A stretch of DNA of 35,215 nt, from positions 1 to 35,215 of the IMG/VR virus record IMGVR_UViG_3300028920_000177; one strand, 5' to 3'. A model generated the notes under the pieces. The model was not told where the DNA came from and ran no database searches. It saw nothing but the letters and a program-made list of their open reading frames with translations. The translations under genes and the position numbers were made by a program. Source of the DNA: a virus. This document shows positions 1-6,128 of the stretch, one piece after another (positions within the stretch are counted from its first letter, which is position 1; each line of letters starts with the position of its first letter).

Positions 1-2
1 AT

Positions 3-749
3 GTAGCCATTCGGCCTAGTTCGTGGATAAAACATCAGACATATCTGCGCGGAACGAAAAGAGCCGGAGCCGATTCGGTTTACCCTGCACCCGAAAACCC
101 TCCGTGGTCGCCGGAAGAAGAAGTTCAGATGAGAATGGCGATGACAAAAAACAACGAAAAAAAATATGTTGAATCACAAAATATCGCTACGTGTAATTAC
201 GTATCGGAAAAGTCAGCAGACAAACGGGAATGTCAGCAGACAAACGAAAATGTCAGCAGACAAAGGGGATTGTCAGTACCTTCTCCTTCTCCTTCACTTT
301 CTCTTTCACCTTCTCTTTCACTTTCTGAGAAGCAGAAGCATGCGGCGGACGACGACGAAGCGCCACCGGATGCAACCCACGAAGAGCGCCAGATACTGAA
401 CCGAATCAAGCCCGTGATGGGTTCAAGGTTCGACTATGTTTCCGACCTGGCCTATCTGCGAAAGCTTTCGGTGCAGTTTCCGGAGCTGCACCTTTACGGG
501 GTTATGGATTCGTGGGCCACCTGGGCGGAGGAGAAGTTCAAAAAAACGGGGCGATTGCCGCCCGACAGCAAGCCCCACAGTCAATGGCTGAACTGGTGCA
601 AGGGCGACCGAAAGCGGGGGCGGAACCTTGCACGCGACAGGCCCGCAGGGGACAGGACGCCAGACGAAATCCTGCGGGAAGCGATGCCCGAGTTCTACAA
701 GTGGGGCAGGGCCGAATCCGCCGAAGGGGTGAACAGCTGTGACGGATGA
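3..749 (+). CDS. Phage replication initiator-like protein, 5' end outside window
   Basis: The frame is open from base 3, so the gene probably begins left of the window; 248 residues are visible. An ATG at 129 is a possible internal or alternative start. The visible protein has a hydrophilic middle and a low-complexity PS/LS linker, followed by a compact C-terminal domain with motifs such as YVSDLAYLRKL and WLNWCKG. That domain looks like the C-terminal part of phage replisome-organiser proteins. The gene carries three 20-bp iterons (211-270), as lambda O carries its origin. It overlaps the next gene, a helicase-loader-like protein, by 11 nt, giving an O-P type pair. The N-terminal DNA-binding part cannot be seen, so the family assignment is inference from position, iterons and the C-terminal segment. 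Confidence 0.6.
   Translation, partial: VAIRPSSWIKHQTYLRGTKRAGADSVYPAPENPPWSPEEEVQMRMAMTKNNEKKYVESQNIATCNYVSEKSADKRECQQTNENVSRQRGLSVPSPSPSLSLSPSLSLSEKQKHAADDDEAPPDATHEERQILNRIKPVMGSRFDYVSDLAYLRKLSVQFPELHLYGVMDSWATWAEEKFKKTGRLPPDSKPHSQWLNWCKGDRKRGRNLARDRPAGDRTPDEILREAMPEFYKWGRAESAEGVNSCDG
211..276 (+). repeat. Three 20-bp iterons plus a partial fourth; likely phage origin
   Basis: Direct repeats begin at 211, 231 and 251 with an exact 20-bp period and share the core GTCAGCAGACAAA. A fourth partial copy (TGTCAG) begins at 271. Because 20 is not a multiple of three, each copy is translated in a different frame, so selection must act on the DNA. An A+T-rich stretch (about 141-205) lies immediately upstream. 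Iterons plus an A+T-rich region inside an initiator gene is the lambda ori arrangement. That these are initiator binding sites is inferred. Confidence 0.7.
279..326 (+). repeat. Polypyrimidine hexamer tract next to the iterons
   Basis: Eight consecutive hexamers of the form CYTTCW (CCTTCT, CCTTCA, CTTTCT, CTTTCA) make a 48-nt all-pyrimidine run, broken only by single A bases. The tract is in frame and encodes an alternating PS/LS linker. It may be just a flexible protein linker, or it may be part of the origin as a strand-asymmetric, easily melted or triplex-prone element beside the iterons. Confidence 0.55.
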
Positions 750-1347
750 CGACTTTGGAAAATTCAGGGAGCTTATGGACGGCGTGGCGGCGCAATACAA
801 GACGGAGCCCCTTTCGGCTGCGGGGCTTTCGATGATGTTTCAGGTGCTGCGAAAGGTCGGGCTTCAGGATGTGTGCACGGCGCTTATGCGGCACATGGAA
901 ATCTGCAAGTTTTTCCCACGGTCGGCGGATATTTTGGCGCAGATCAACGGCACGGCTGCCGACCGGTCATCGGCGGCGTTTCAAAAGCTGCTGGCGGCCC
1001 AGAGGCGTTGCGGATATACGGCGTCGGTAAGGTTCAGCGACCCGGCGATTCATTACGCGGTTACGCGCCTGGGAGGCTGGGAGCAAACCTGCACGTGGAC
1101 GCAGGAGGAGCTGCCGTTTCGCGAGAAGGATTTTGCCAGGCAGTACGAGGCTGCGGAGCGATGGGCGACGTGGAACGAAGTGCCCGGCGTGTTGCAGGGC
1201 TACATAGAACGGCTCAACAGGGCCCACGGCGCGGAATTGCCCAAACCGCTGGAAGCAGCCACGGGCCGTCCGCTTGAGACCGGCCCGGACAGGTTGCGGG
1301 AGCTGGCCGCCGAAACGGCCGGAGTGTTGGAGGCGAGCAATGCCTAA
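739..1347 (+). CDS. Replication protein P-like putative helicase loader
   Basis: This 202-residue protein starts at GTG 739, preceded by an AGGGGTG ribosome site, and overlaps the upstream initiator gene by 11 nt. The N-terminal part (about 1-75) is helical and contains SAAGLSMMFQVLRK and FFPRSADILAQI, typical of phage P-like or DUF6475-like proteins that act after the initiator. The part around residues 85-165 carries WEQTCTWTQEELPF and a long helix. It probably brings the host replicative helicase to the origin. The role is inferred from gene order (initiator, this gene, SSB) and weak family resemblance; no catalytic motif is expected or seen. Confidence 0.5.
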   Translation: MTDDDFGKFRELMDGVAAQYKTEPLSAAGLSMMFQVLRKVGLQDVCTALMRHMEICKFFPRSADILAQINGTAADRSSAAFQKLLAAQRRCGYTASVRFSDPAIHYAVTRLGGWEQTCTWTQEELPFREKDFARQYEAAERWATWNEVPGVLQGYIERLNRAHGAELPKPLEAATGRPLETGPDRLRELAAETAGVLEASNA

Positions 1348-1798
1348 TCGAAATATTCACGAGGTTTGCGGGCACCTGGGGCATACGCCGGAGGTTCACC
1401 GCAGCAAAACAAGCGGCCGTGTTTATTGTCGGCTAAGCGTAGCCACGAACAACAGCTACAAGAAAGACGGCGCCTGGGTGGAAACGCCCCCGTCGTGGCA
1501 CAGGGTGACCATCTGGGGCGAACTGGGGGACCTGGTGTCGAGAGAGTTCGACAAGGGCGGCGCGATCATGGTTCGGGGCAAGAGCCATACCCGAAAATAC
1601 ACCGACAACGACGGGGTGGAGAAATACGCAACGGAGATAACGGCGTGGGAAATCTACAAGCCGGTTTACGTCGCCAGGAAACAGACAGGCCCGGAGCCGG
1701 TGGACCCCGACTGCCAGGAGGGGACGCTGGATATTTCCGCTGCTTCGGGGCCGGAAGATATAAACCCCGGCTGGGACGAGCAGAGACCCCGGTTTTAG
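1340..1798 (+). CDS. ssb: Single-stranded DNA-binding protein (SSB)
   Basis: This 152-residue OB-fold protein protects single-stranded DNA during phage replication. The SSB pattern is clear: an N-terminal strand with GHLGHTPEVH, a second with YCRLSVATN, then SWHRVTIWGELGDLVS and GAIMVRGKSHTRKY followed by an aromatic strand (residues about 10-105). The tail after about 110 is acidic but ends GWDEQRPRF, not the usual DDDIPF-type tip, so contacts with host partners may differ. I chose ATG 1340 because GGAGG lies just upstream and the homologous part begins there, although the frame is open further upstream. It overlaps the preceding gene by 8 nt. Confidence 0.9.
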   Translation: MPNRNIHEVCGHLGHTPEVHRSKTSGRVYCRLSVATNNSYKKDGAWVETPPSWHRVTIWGELGDLVSREFDKGGAIMVRGKSHTRKYTDNDGVEKYATEITAWEIYKPVYVARKQTGPEPVDPDCQEGTLDISAASGPEDINPGWDEQRPRF

Positions 1799-1826
1799 CC
1801 GCATTGCCGGCAGAAAGGACAGGCTA

Positions 1827-2138
1827 ATGAGGGTTTACGAGATACTGACGAACGTTGCCGACATTGTGGAACGCAAGAACAAGGACTACGGCGATTCGTT
1901 CAGCAGGACCCGCAGAAAATACGGCGAGGTTATTTTTCTGGCCAGACTCGAAGACAAGTTCAACAGGCTGGAGACGCTTGTGGAGAGCGAACGCGCTGTC
2001 GCCGACGAAACGGTGATCGACACGCTTAGGGACATTATCGGTTATTGCGCCCTGGAGCTCTGTTTTCGGGAAGAGGAGCTTGACGCCGACGCCGGTGACG
2101 ACCTGGACCCGTTCGAAGGGATGGAGCCGGAATGTTGA
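1827..2138 (+). CDS. DUF1599 (nucleotide-modification-associated domain 1) protein
   Basis: This 103-residue protein fits the DUF1599/Nmad1 family, which is common in phages and distantly MazG-like. Diagnostic stretches are ERKNKDYGDSF (residues about 15-25), RLEDKFNRLETL (about 41-52) and ETVIDTLRDIIGY (about 61-73). The acidic and basic residues in these helices resemble the metal-binding helices of all-alpha NTP pyrophosphatases. The family is often near nucleotide metabolism or modification genes, but its reaction is not established. The acidic tail overlaps the next gene by 7 nt. Confidence 0.8.
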   Translation: MRVYEILTNVADIVERKNKDYGDSFSRTRRKYGEVIFLARLEDKFNRLETLVESERAVADETVIDTLRDIIGYCALELCFREEELDADAGDDLDPFEGMEPEC

Positions 2139-2431
2139 AGCGTGCGTTCGCCCTGGGCGTTGCGGGTGGTTTGCTGTTCGGGCTGGGGCTTTTCAACGGG
2201 CGGATAGCGGAGCGCAATCAATGGGAGCTGGTGACGTTTCTGGCGGAGCATTCGCAGGTTCATCTGGTGCAGCCGGGGGAGACGCTTGAAAGCATAGCGG
2301 CGCAGCATCATCCGGAAAGGGCTGCGGACTATGTGGTGAAGCGTATCGGCATGGTGAACATGTGGGAGGAGCCGCCGGAGGAGCTTAAGCCGTCGACTAT
2401 TGTTTTCGTACCTACGGAGCTTGAACCTTGA
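2132..2431 (+). CDS. Small membrane-anchored protein with LysM-like domain
   Basis: The 99-residue protein has an N-terminal hydrophobic segment (residues about 4-22, with GGLLFGLGLF) that could be a signal anchor. A short domain follows with VQPGETLESIAAQHHP (about 47-62), the hallmark start of a LysM domain, and ends with KPSTIVFVPTEL, matching the LysM end (usually a proline-containing strand after an L/I-x-P-G region). The LysM part would lie in the periplasm and could bind peptidoglycan. It overlaps its upstream neighbour by 7 nt, so it belongs to the early operon, which is unusual for a cell-wall protein. Superinfection exclusion or envelope modification is possible but speculative. Confidence 0.6.
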   Translation: MLKRAFALGVAGGLLFGLGLFNGRIAERNQWELVTFLAEHSQVHLVQPGETLESIAAQHHPERAADYVVKRIGMVNMWEEPPEELKPSTIVFVPTELEP

Positions 2432-2619
2432 GCGGCAAGTGCAGGCGCTGCTCCCACGCTCTGTGGGCCGACGCGGAAACGGGCAGGTGTGGTTGTGGCC
2501 TGAATTTTCCCAAGGACGATGGAGACACCTGTTTTTTGTTCAACGCCCTGGACGAAGAGGCGTTTCGCAAGAGGGCAGGCAGATTCGGCTGGCAGGCGCA
2601 GGGGGTGCTGTTTTCATGA
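2428..2619 (+). CDS. Small zinc-ribbon-like protein
   Basis: A 63-residue protein starts at TTG 2428, with TTGA overlapping the stop of the previous gene by 4 nt, which implies translational coupling. It has four cysteines (C5, C8, C21, C23) in a C-x2-C ... C-x-C pattern that could bind zinc, followed by an acidic then basic tail. It is not assigned to a family. It ends in a 4-nt ATGA overlap with the next gene, and this coupling on both sides is the main support that it is real. Confidence 0.55.
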   Translation: MSGKCRRCSHALWADAETGRCGCGLNFPKDDGDTCFLFNALDEEAFRKRAGRFGWQAQGVLFS

Positions 2620-2795
2620 CTCAGGGCTGGCTTGAGCAAGTGGAGTACATGCAGGCCCGGATACGGGAACTTGAGGCAACGGCAGATATGCTGCGTGTTG
2701 AAAACAGGATGCTGCGAAAGGCGAAGCAGAACGCACTTGAGGCGCTGGAGATGGCGGCCCGGGGGCGGGGCGTGGCCGAGGGGCCGAGACACTAG
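2616..2795 (+). CDS. Small coiled-coil protein of unknown function
   Basis: The ATG at 2616 overlaps the previous stop by 4 nt and has a purine-rich AGGGGG site about 10 nt upstream. The 59-residue product is nearly all helix, with a heptad-like run (ARIRELEATADML, ENRMLRKAK). The frame is open upstream to 2400, but that part reads as a shadow of the zinc-ribbon gene. No family was recognised. It lies directly before the late activator gene. Confidence 0.5.
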   Translation: MTQGWLEQVEYMQARIRELEATADMLRVENRMLRKAKQNALEALEMAARGRGVAEGPRH

Positions 2796-2811
2796 AGGGA
2801 GAGGTGACCGT

Positions 2812-3273
2812 ATGGGCTTGCCGAAGCACGTTAAAAGGTTCGTCTACGCCGAGATCAGATCTTTGGATTTCTACAGACGGGAGATGGATTTCCAGAAGAA
2901 CCGCATCGAGGAGATCGGCAGCGACCTGGACGCCGTTATTTTGCCGCAGCAGCCGGAGGGCGACAAGGTGCAGGGTGGCAAGCCCACGGATCCCGCTCAA
3001 CTGAAGCGGCTGTACCTGCAGGAGGAACTGGAGCAGCGCCGGGAAAGGCTGAAGGTTTTGCAGCGCAAGATGGATATAGTGACCGATGCGCTCAACGTGC
3101 TGGACCCGGAGCGAGACCACGCCATACGATGGGCGGCCGAGGCGGACAAGGACCGGGCCCCGCTTTGGCAGGTGGCGGAGCGTTACCACGTGTGCGAGAA
3201 GACGATCTACCGCTGGCAGATCGAGGCGGTGGAGAGGCTCGCGCCGTTGATGCTGGGGGTGTTCGGGAGGTGA
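2812..3273 (+). CDS. RinA/ArpU-like late-gene transcriptional activator
   Basis: This 153-residue protein begins at ATG 2812 behind a GGGAGAGGTGA site. The central part (about residues 60-100) is a charged coiled coil (QLKRLYLQEELEQRR). The C-terminal part (about 118-145) is a sigma-like helix-turn-helix: LWQVAERYHVCEKTIYRW, with the recognition helix ending in YRWQIEAVERL. This layout and length match RinA/ArpU-family phage regulators, which sit just before the packaging genes and switch on late transcription. Its likely target here is the promoter near 5247-5276. Placement and domain order are seen; the regulatory role is from family knowledge. Confidence 0.7.
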   Translation: MGLPKHVKRFVYAEIRSLDFYRREMDFQKNRIEEIGSDLDAVILPQQPEGDKVQGGKPTDPAQLKRLYLQEELEQRRERLKVLQRKMDIVTDALNVLDPERDHAIRWAAEADKDRAPLWQVAERYHVCEKTIYRWQIEAVERLAPLMLGVFGR

Positions 3274-3300
3274 GGGGGTATCCCTAGACAAAAGGTTTTT

Positions 3301-3329
3301 TTGGCAATTCTGTGCCAAAGTGGTATATT
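3301..3329 (+). promoter_or_regulatory. Promoter with overlapping inverted-repeat operator for the 3356/3940 cassette
   Basis: A -35 TTGGCA (3301-3306) is 17 bp from a -10 TATATT (3324-3329), which is preceded by TGG (extended -10). The -35 is the left arm of a perfect inverted repeat TTGGCA-6-TGCCAA (3301-3318). A protein bound there would block transcription, the usual autoregulation of a toxin-antitoxin operon. A G-rich ribosome site (GGGGGGGA) follows before ATG 3356. Confidence 0.7.
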
Positions 3330-3355
3330 TTCTTCCAAAGGGGGGGATATAGCCA

Positions 3356-3937
3356 ATGATCCCATATCAAAAAGAGCGGATCGAGAACGCTATTTGTTTT
3401 TTTGCCTCCGAGCATCAGAAACGAAGCGAGAAACCTGCCTTCCAGACTTTTATTTACAAATATTTAGCCATGCTTGATTTTTTGAGTATTGAAGAAACAG
3501 GTCAGCCAGTGCTTGGTTTGAACTATGTTGCCCTCAAAAGAGGACCTGTACCAGAGGAAATTTACTTCGAAAAGAAGTTTATGAAATCAGACCTTTACGA
3601 GTTTGAAAAATGCGATTTGCGAAATAGTGAAGCCCCAAATATTAGGATTGTTAGCACAAAAAAAGACCCCGACATGAGCTATTTTTCAAAAAACGAAATT
3701 ACGATGATGGAGAAAATCTTAGGTAAGTATGCAAAGCCCCATATTGTTACAGAAGTGGTCAACAACGCAAGTCATAGCATAAGGGCTTATGAGATTGCAT
3801 GGAAGTCCCGGGGAAATAAAAAATGTTCCCAAATGAGATATGGCGATATGTTTAAAGGTGTTGAAGATAAATCTGTTAGCGAGATGAGCTTTGCAGAGGA
3901 GAACTTTTTACTTTATTCCACTTTAGAGGATTGTTAA
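3356..3937 (+). CDS. Panacea/SocA-like (DUF4065) putative antitoxin
   Basis: The 193-residue protein matches the Panacea domain (DUF4065, SocA-like), a small helical domain that neutralises many unrelated toxins. The match is in residues about 29-70: an N-terminal helix with KYLAMLDFLS, then GLNYVALKRGPVPEEIY, which fits the family's Y-x-A-x-x-x-GPV signature. A C-terminal segment with MRYGDMFKG would be the accessory part. It is the first gene of a two-gene operon with its own promoter and operator, 2 nt before the next gene. Base composition is clearly richer in A+T than the flanking phage genes, which suggests recent acquisition. The antitoxin role is family knowledge; no toxicity has been seen here. 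Confidence 0.7.
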   Translation: MIPYQKERIENAICFFASEHQKRSEKPAFQTFIYKYLAMLDFLSIEETGQPVLGLNYVALKRGPVPEEIYFEKKFMKSDLYEFEKCDLRNSEAPNIRIVSTKKDPDMSYFSKNEITMMEKILGKYAKPHIVTEVVNNASHSIRAYEIAWKSRGNKKCSQMRYGDMFKGVEDKSVSEMSFAEENFLLYSTLEDC

Positions 3938-3939
3938 TA

Positions 3940-4386
3940 ATGGAGGTTGGAGATGTCTTTGTCTGCTCCCAGTTTGATGACATAGATATCTCTGACAAAG
4001 AAAAGCCAAGATGGTGGTGCATTTATCTAGGGGAGTCCAGCCAGCTGGATTCCCCTTCTATATTCTGTTATTTCCACACTACTACAACCCAAATGGACCA
4101 TTATGCAACAGGAGGAAATAGAGAACACCATCAAATTATGGAAATTAGTGCAGGTCAGTGGGGGTTTGAGCAGGATTGTCTTATTGATTTTTGTAACCGG
4201 CCTTTTTCAAAAGCCCCGAGTTTTTTTCAAGAAAAAGCGATCGTGATAAAAGGGAGAATACCCGAAGATGGTCTTAGACGAATTTATGACTCGATTCTGA
4301 AGTCTGATCACTACATCGAACGGATTAAGCATGATATACATCGTAGCTTTAACAACAGTGGAATATTTGGCCTAAAAAGACCCTAG
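3940..4386 (+). CDS. Putative toxin partner of the Panacea antitoxin, unrecognised family
   Basis: The 148-residue product starts at ATG 3940, where AGAGGA (3924-3929) is correctly spaced; a TTG at 3931 is too close to that site. The N-terminal part reads MEVGDVFVCSQF, then KPRWWCIYLGES and SIFCYFHTTTT, alternating strands that recall the small beta-barrel of MazF/PemK-like proteins (GDV start, K/R-P-W turn, hydrophobic strand). The rest (about 85-148) is mixed, with a basic helical C terminus. I do not recognise a toxin family with certainty. Position right after a Panacea gene, a 2-nt gap and shared A+T richness make it the likely toxin. It could instead be an accessory regulator. Confidence 0.5.
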   Translation: MEVGDVFVCSQFDDIDISDKEKPRWWCIYLGESSQLDSPSIFCYFHTTTTQMDHYATGGNREHHQIMEISAGQWGFEQDCLIDFCNRPFSKAPSFFQEKAIVIKGRIPEDGLRRIYDSILKSDHYIERIKHDIHRSFNNSGIFGLKRP

Positions 4387-4420
4387 GATTTGCAACAAGG
4401 TTTTTACCAGTGGCAAATAT

Positions 4421-5005
4421 CTACAGCTTCATCCCCCGATACACGCTGTCCTTGTCTTCCCGTTTTATCCCTATATACCTTAGCGTTACGGCCTGTGATT
4501 CATGGTTGAAGATGTCCTGAATGACCAGGATGTCGACGCCGGATTTGTAGGCGTGGTACCCGAAGGTCTTCCGGAGGGTGTGTGTGCCTATCCTTTCGTC
4601 TATTCCTACCCTTTCCGCCGCCTGGCGGATTATTCTGTAGGCCTGAACACGGGAGATCGGCTTCTTCCCCCCGGCTGCTTTGCGGGATGGGAAGAGCGGG
4701 TCTTCGAGGTCTAGTGATGCTCTCCGAAGATATTCCCCAAGGGCTGAACGAACCGTGGTGTTGAGTACGAAGTCCTTTACCTTGTTTGTCTTTTCCTCCC
4801 GCAGCGAGACCCTTTCGGCGATCCTTGTTCTTCCGTATTGTTCCCTTACAACATCGCCCGTTTTGAGGGCGAGTATGTCGGATATCCGCAGCCCCGAGTT
4901 TATCCCCAGTACGAATAGAGCGTGATTACGCAGGCTTTGCTTTCGAAGCAGGCGTTTCATGGCTTCTATGTCGCTTTTCTTCCGTATCGGCTGTACGTGT
5001 TCCAT
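4421..5005 (-). CDS. Small tyrosine recombinase (XerC/D-like), lacking core-binding domain
   Basis: The 194-residue protein is essentially only the catalytic domain of a tyrosine recombinase. The active-site set is complete: R40 (SGLRISD), a lysine at K72 or K75 in the beta hairpin, H142 and R145 (HTLRKTFG), H168 (FNHES) and nucleophile Y177 (RYIGI). The usual N-terminal SAM-like arm domain is nearly absent, and the protein is about 100 residues shorter than typical integrases. It starts at ATG 5005 with AAGGGA upstream; an open frame extends about 55 codons further without a standard start. It is antisense to all other phage genes. Similar small recombinases lie before terminase genes in many Firmicute phages, where they may resolve dimers. 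It is far from attR, so I doubt it is the main integrase. Confidence 0.85.
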   Translation of the reverse strand: MEHVQPIRKKSDIEAMKRLLRKQSLRNHALFVLGINSGLRISDILALKTGDVVREQYGRTRIAERVSLREEKTNKVKDFVLNTTVRSALGEYLRRASLDLEDPLFPSRKAAGGKKPISRVQAYRIIRQAAERVGIDERIGTHTLRKTFGYHAYKSGVDILVIQDIFNHESQAVTLRYIGIKREDKDSVYRGMKL

Positions 5006-5223
5006 GAAAGGTATTCCCTTCTTCTTTAATATCGCTATCCCTTTACATCCCGCTTTAATATGGCTTGATTCTGCAGAGTCGCGCCCGGGGCTTTGCTTGA
5101 CTTTTTTCCTTGTGGTTGCCGGGTTTTTACGCAGGCTTGGTGAATGTAACAGAATTCCTTTATGTTACCTTCGATACCTTCATAGCATGGGGGAGGATTT
5201 ACCGGAAGGGTTCGGGGCTCATG

Positions 5224-5276
5224 ATGTCCGAATCATGTCCGAATAGTTGACTTCCTTTGTGGTTTGCTTGTATCGA
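5224..5276 (+). promoter_or_regulatory. Candidate late promoter with tandem activator site
   Basis: TTGACT (5247-5252) and TATCGA (5271-5276) are separated by 18 bp, a poor -10 as expected of an activator-dependent promoter. Two exact copies of ATGTCCGAAT (5224-5233 and 5235-5244) are one helical turn apart (11 bp) and end 2 bp upstream of the -35. This is the position of a class II activator site. The RinA/ArpU-like protein encoded at 2812 is the natural candidate to bind it. The promoter would face the terminase and head genes. Confidence 0.5.
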
Positions 5277-5309
5277 GCCGTTTTCCACTGCGGCTTCCTC
5301 CTTTCAGCC

Positions 5310-5333
5310 GGGGGCGGTTACGCCGCCGCCCCC
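5310..5333 (+). other. Very stable G+C hairpin in the late leader
   Basis: GGGGGCGG (5310-5317) pairs perfectly with CCGCCCCC (5326-5333) across an 8-nt loop. It lies between the candidate late promoter and the terminator at 5345, so it would form in the late leader RNA. No T-run follows it, so it is not itself a terminator. Confidence 0.5.
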
Positions 5334-5344
5334 ATGTAATCCAG

Positions 5345-5378
5345 GCCTCGCGGTATTTGCCGCGGGGCTTTTTGTTTT
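5345..5378 (+). terminator. Intrinsic terminator upstream of terS
   Basis: GCCTCGCGG (5345-5353) pairs with CCGCGGGGC (5360-5368) over a 6-nt loop with one G-T pair, followed by TTTTTGTTTT. No rightward gene ends here, since the recombinase gene runs away on the other strand. The terminator therefore acts on RNA started between 5250 and 5345, giving either a short terminated RNA or an antitermination control point for the late operon. Confidence 0.75.
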
Positions 5379-5621
5379 GCGGATACAGGCAGGTTACCGG
5401 TTGCCCGTGGGGGGCGGCCGGAGGGAAGCACGCCTCACCAAAGCGAGGGGTGGGATCGCGAGGCGTTACTTATATAGAAGAAGGCATCGAAGGGGAGAAA
5501 AACGGGTCCTTTCAAGGGTTTATCCCGCAGGGGTCGGGCGAAGCCACGCTGGTGTTCCAGCCACAGGGGGGCTGAAAATCCGTTTCCGTTTCCCCTTTAT
5601 GCTCATTTTTGGGGTGGTTGG
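5379..5621 (+). other. Non-genic stretch before terS, possible cos region
   Basis: No gene with a ribosome site is visible in this 243-nt stretch. One frame is open to 5575 and reads plausibly at its end, but it has no start near a ribosome site. Lambda-type phages with a Nu1-like small terminase have cos and TerS binding sites immediately before terS, and this is the only gap there. I see no obvious cohesive-end palindrome. A small stem GCTGG-4-CCAGC lies near 5549-5562. Confidence 0.3.
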
Positions 5622-6128
5622 ATGGAGTCTATCGAAACCCTGACTATAGGGGGTAAAGACCTGGCGGCGATATTGGGCGTTACTCCGAGGCGGGTCAGGC
5701 AATTGACACAGGGCGGCGTTTTTCCTCAGATCGCCAGGGGGAAATACGTGCTTGGAGACGCCATGAGAGCCTATATTTCGCACCTTCAGGAAAAGGCCCG
5801 CGAAGCGTCCGTGGACCCCAAGGATCTTCAGAAGGAACTTACCCGACTGCGCCGCGCCCAGGCCGACAAGACCGAGATGGAAGTGAAGGAGTTCAGGGGA
5901 GAGCTCCACCGCGCCGAAGACGTGGAGATGATCTGGACCGAGATGCTTTCGAACTTCAGGGCCCGGATACTGGCCATGCCCTCGAAGCTGGCGCCGTCGC
6001 TCCACAAGCTGAAAGACCTGAAGGAGATACGCAAGGCGCTGAAGGATGCTTTCAACCAGGCATTACAGGAGTTGAGCGAGTATGACCCGGACCGGATCGC
6101 TGAGCGAGCTCGCAAGAAGGGCCGCTAG
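5622..6128 (+). CDS. Terminase small subunit (Nu1-type)
   Basis: This 168-residue DNA-packaging protein recognises phage DNA at cos and recruits the large terminase. The N-terminal winged helix-turn-helix (residues about 8-45) has LAAILGVTPRRVRQLTQGGVFP followed by a wing (ARGKYVLGDAMRAY), which is typical of Nu1. The middle (about 65-100) is a charged coiled coil for oligomerisation (RLRRAQADKTEMEVKEFRGEL). The C-terminal part would contact TerL. It overlaps terL by 47 nt, which implies coupled translation. The length and order match lambda Nu1-A. Confidence 0.9.
   Translation: MESIETLTIGGKDLAAILGVTPRRVRQLTQGGVFPQIARGKYVLGDAMRAYISHLQEKAREASVDPKDLQKELTRLRRAQADKTEMEVKEFRGELHRAEDVEMIWTEMLSNFRARILAMPSKLAPSLHKLKDLKEIRKALKDAFNQALQELSEYDPDRIAERARKKGR

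Noticed and set aside
211-276. CRISPR-like array
   Set aside because: The repeats are adjacent 20-bp units without spacers, so they are iterons.
5264-5643. Open frames of 103 and 128 codons upstream of terS
   Set aside because: They cross the hairpin and terminator at 5310-5378 and lack ribosome sites. Only the very end of one (to 5575) reads plausibly.
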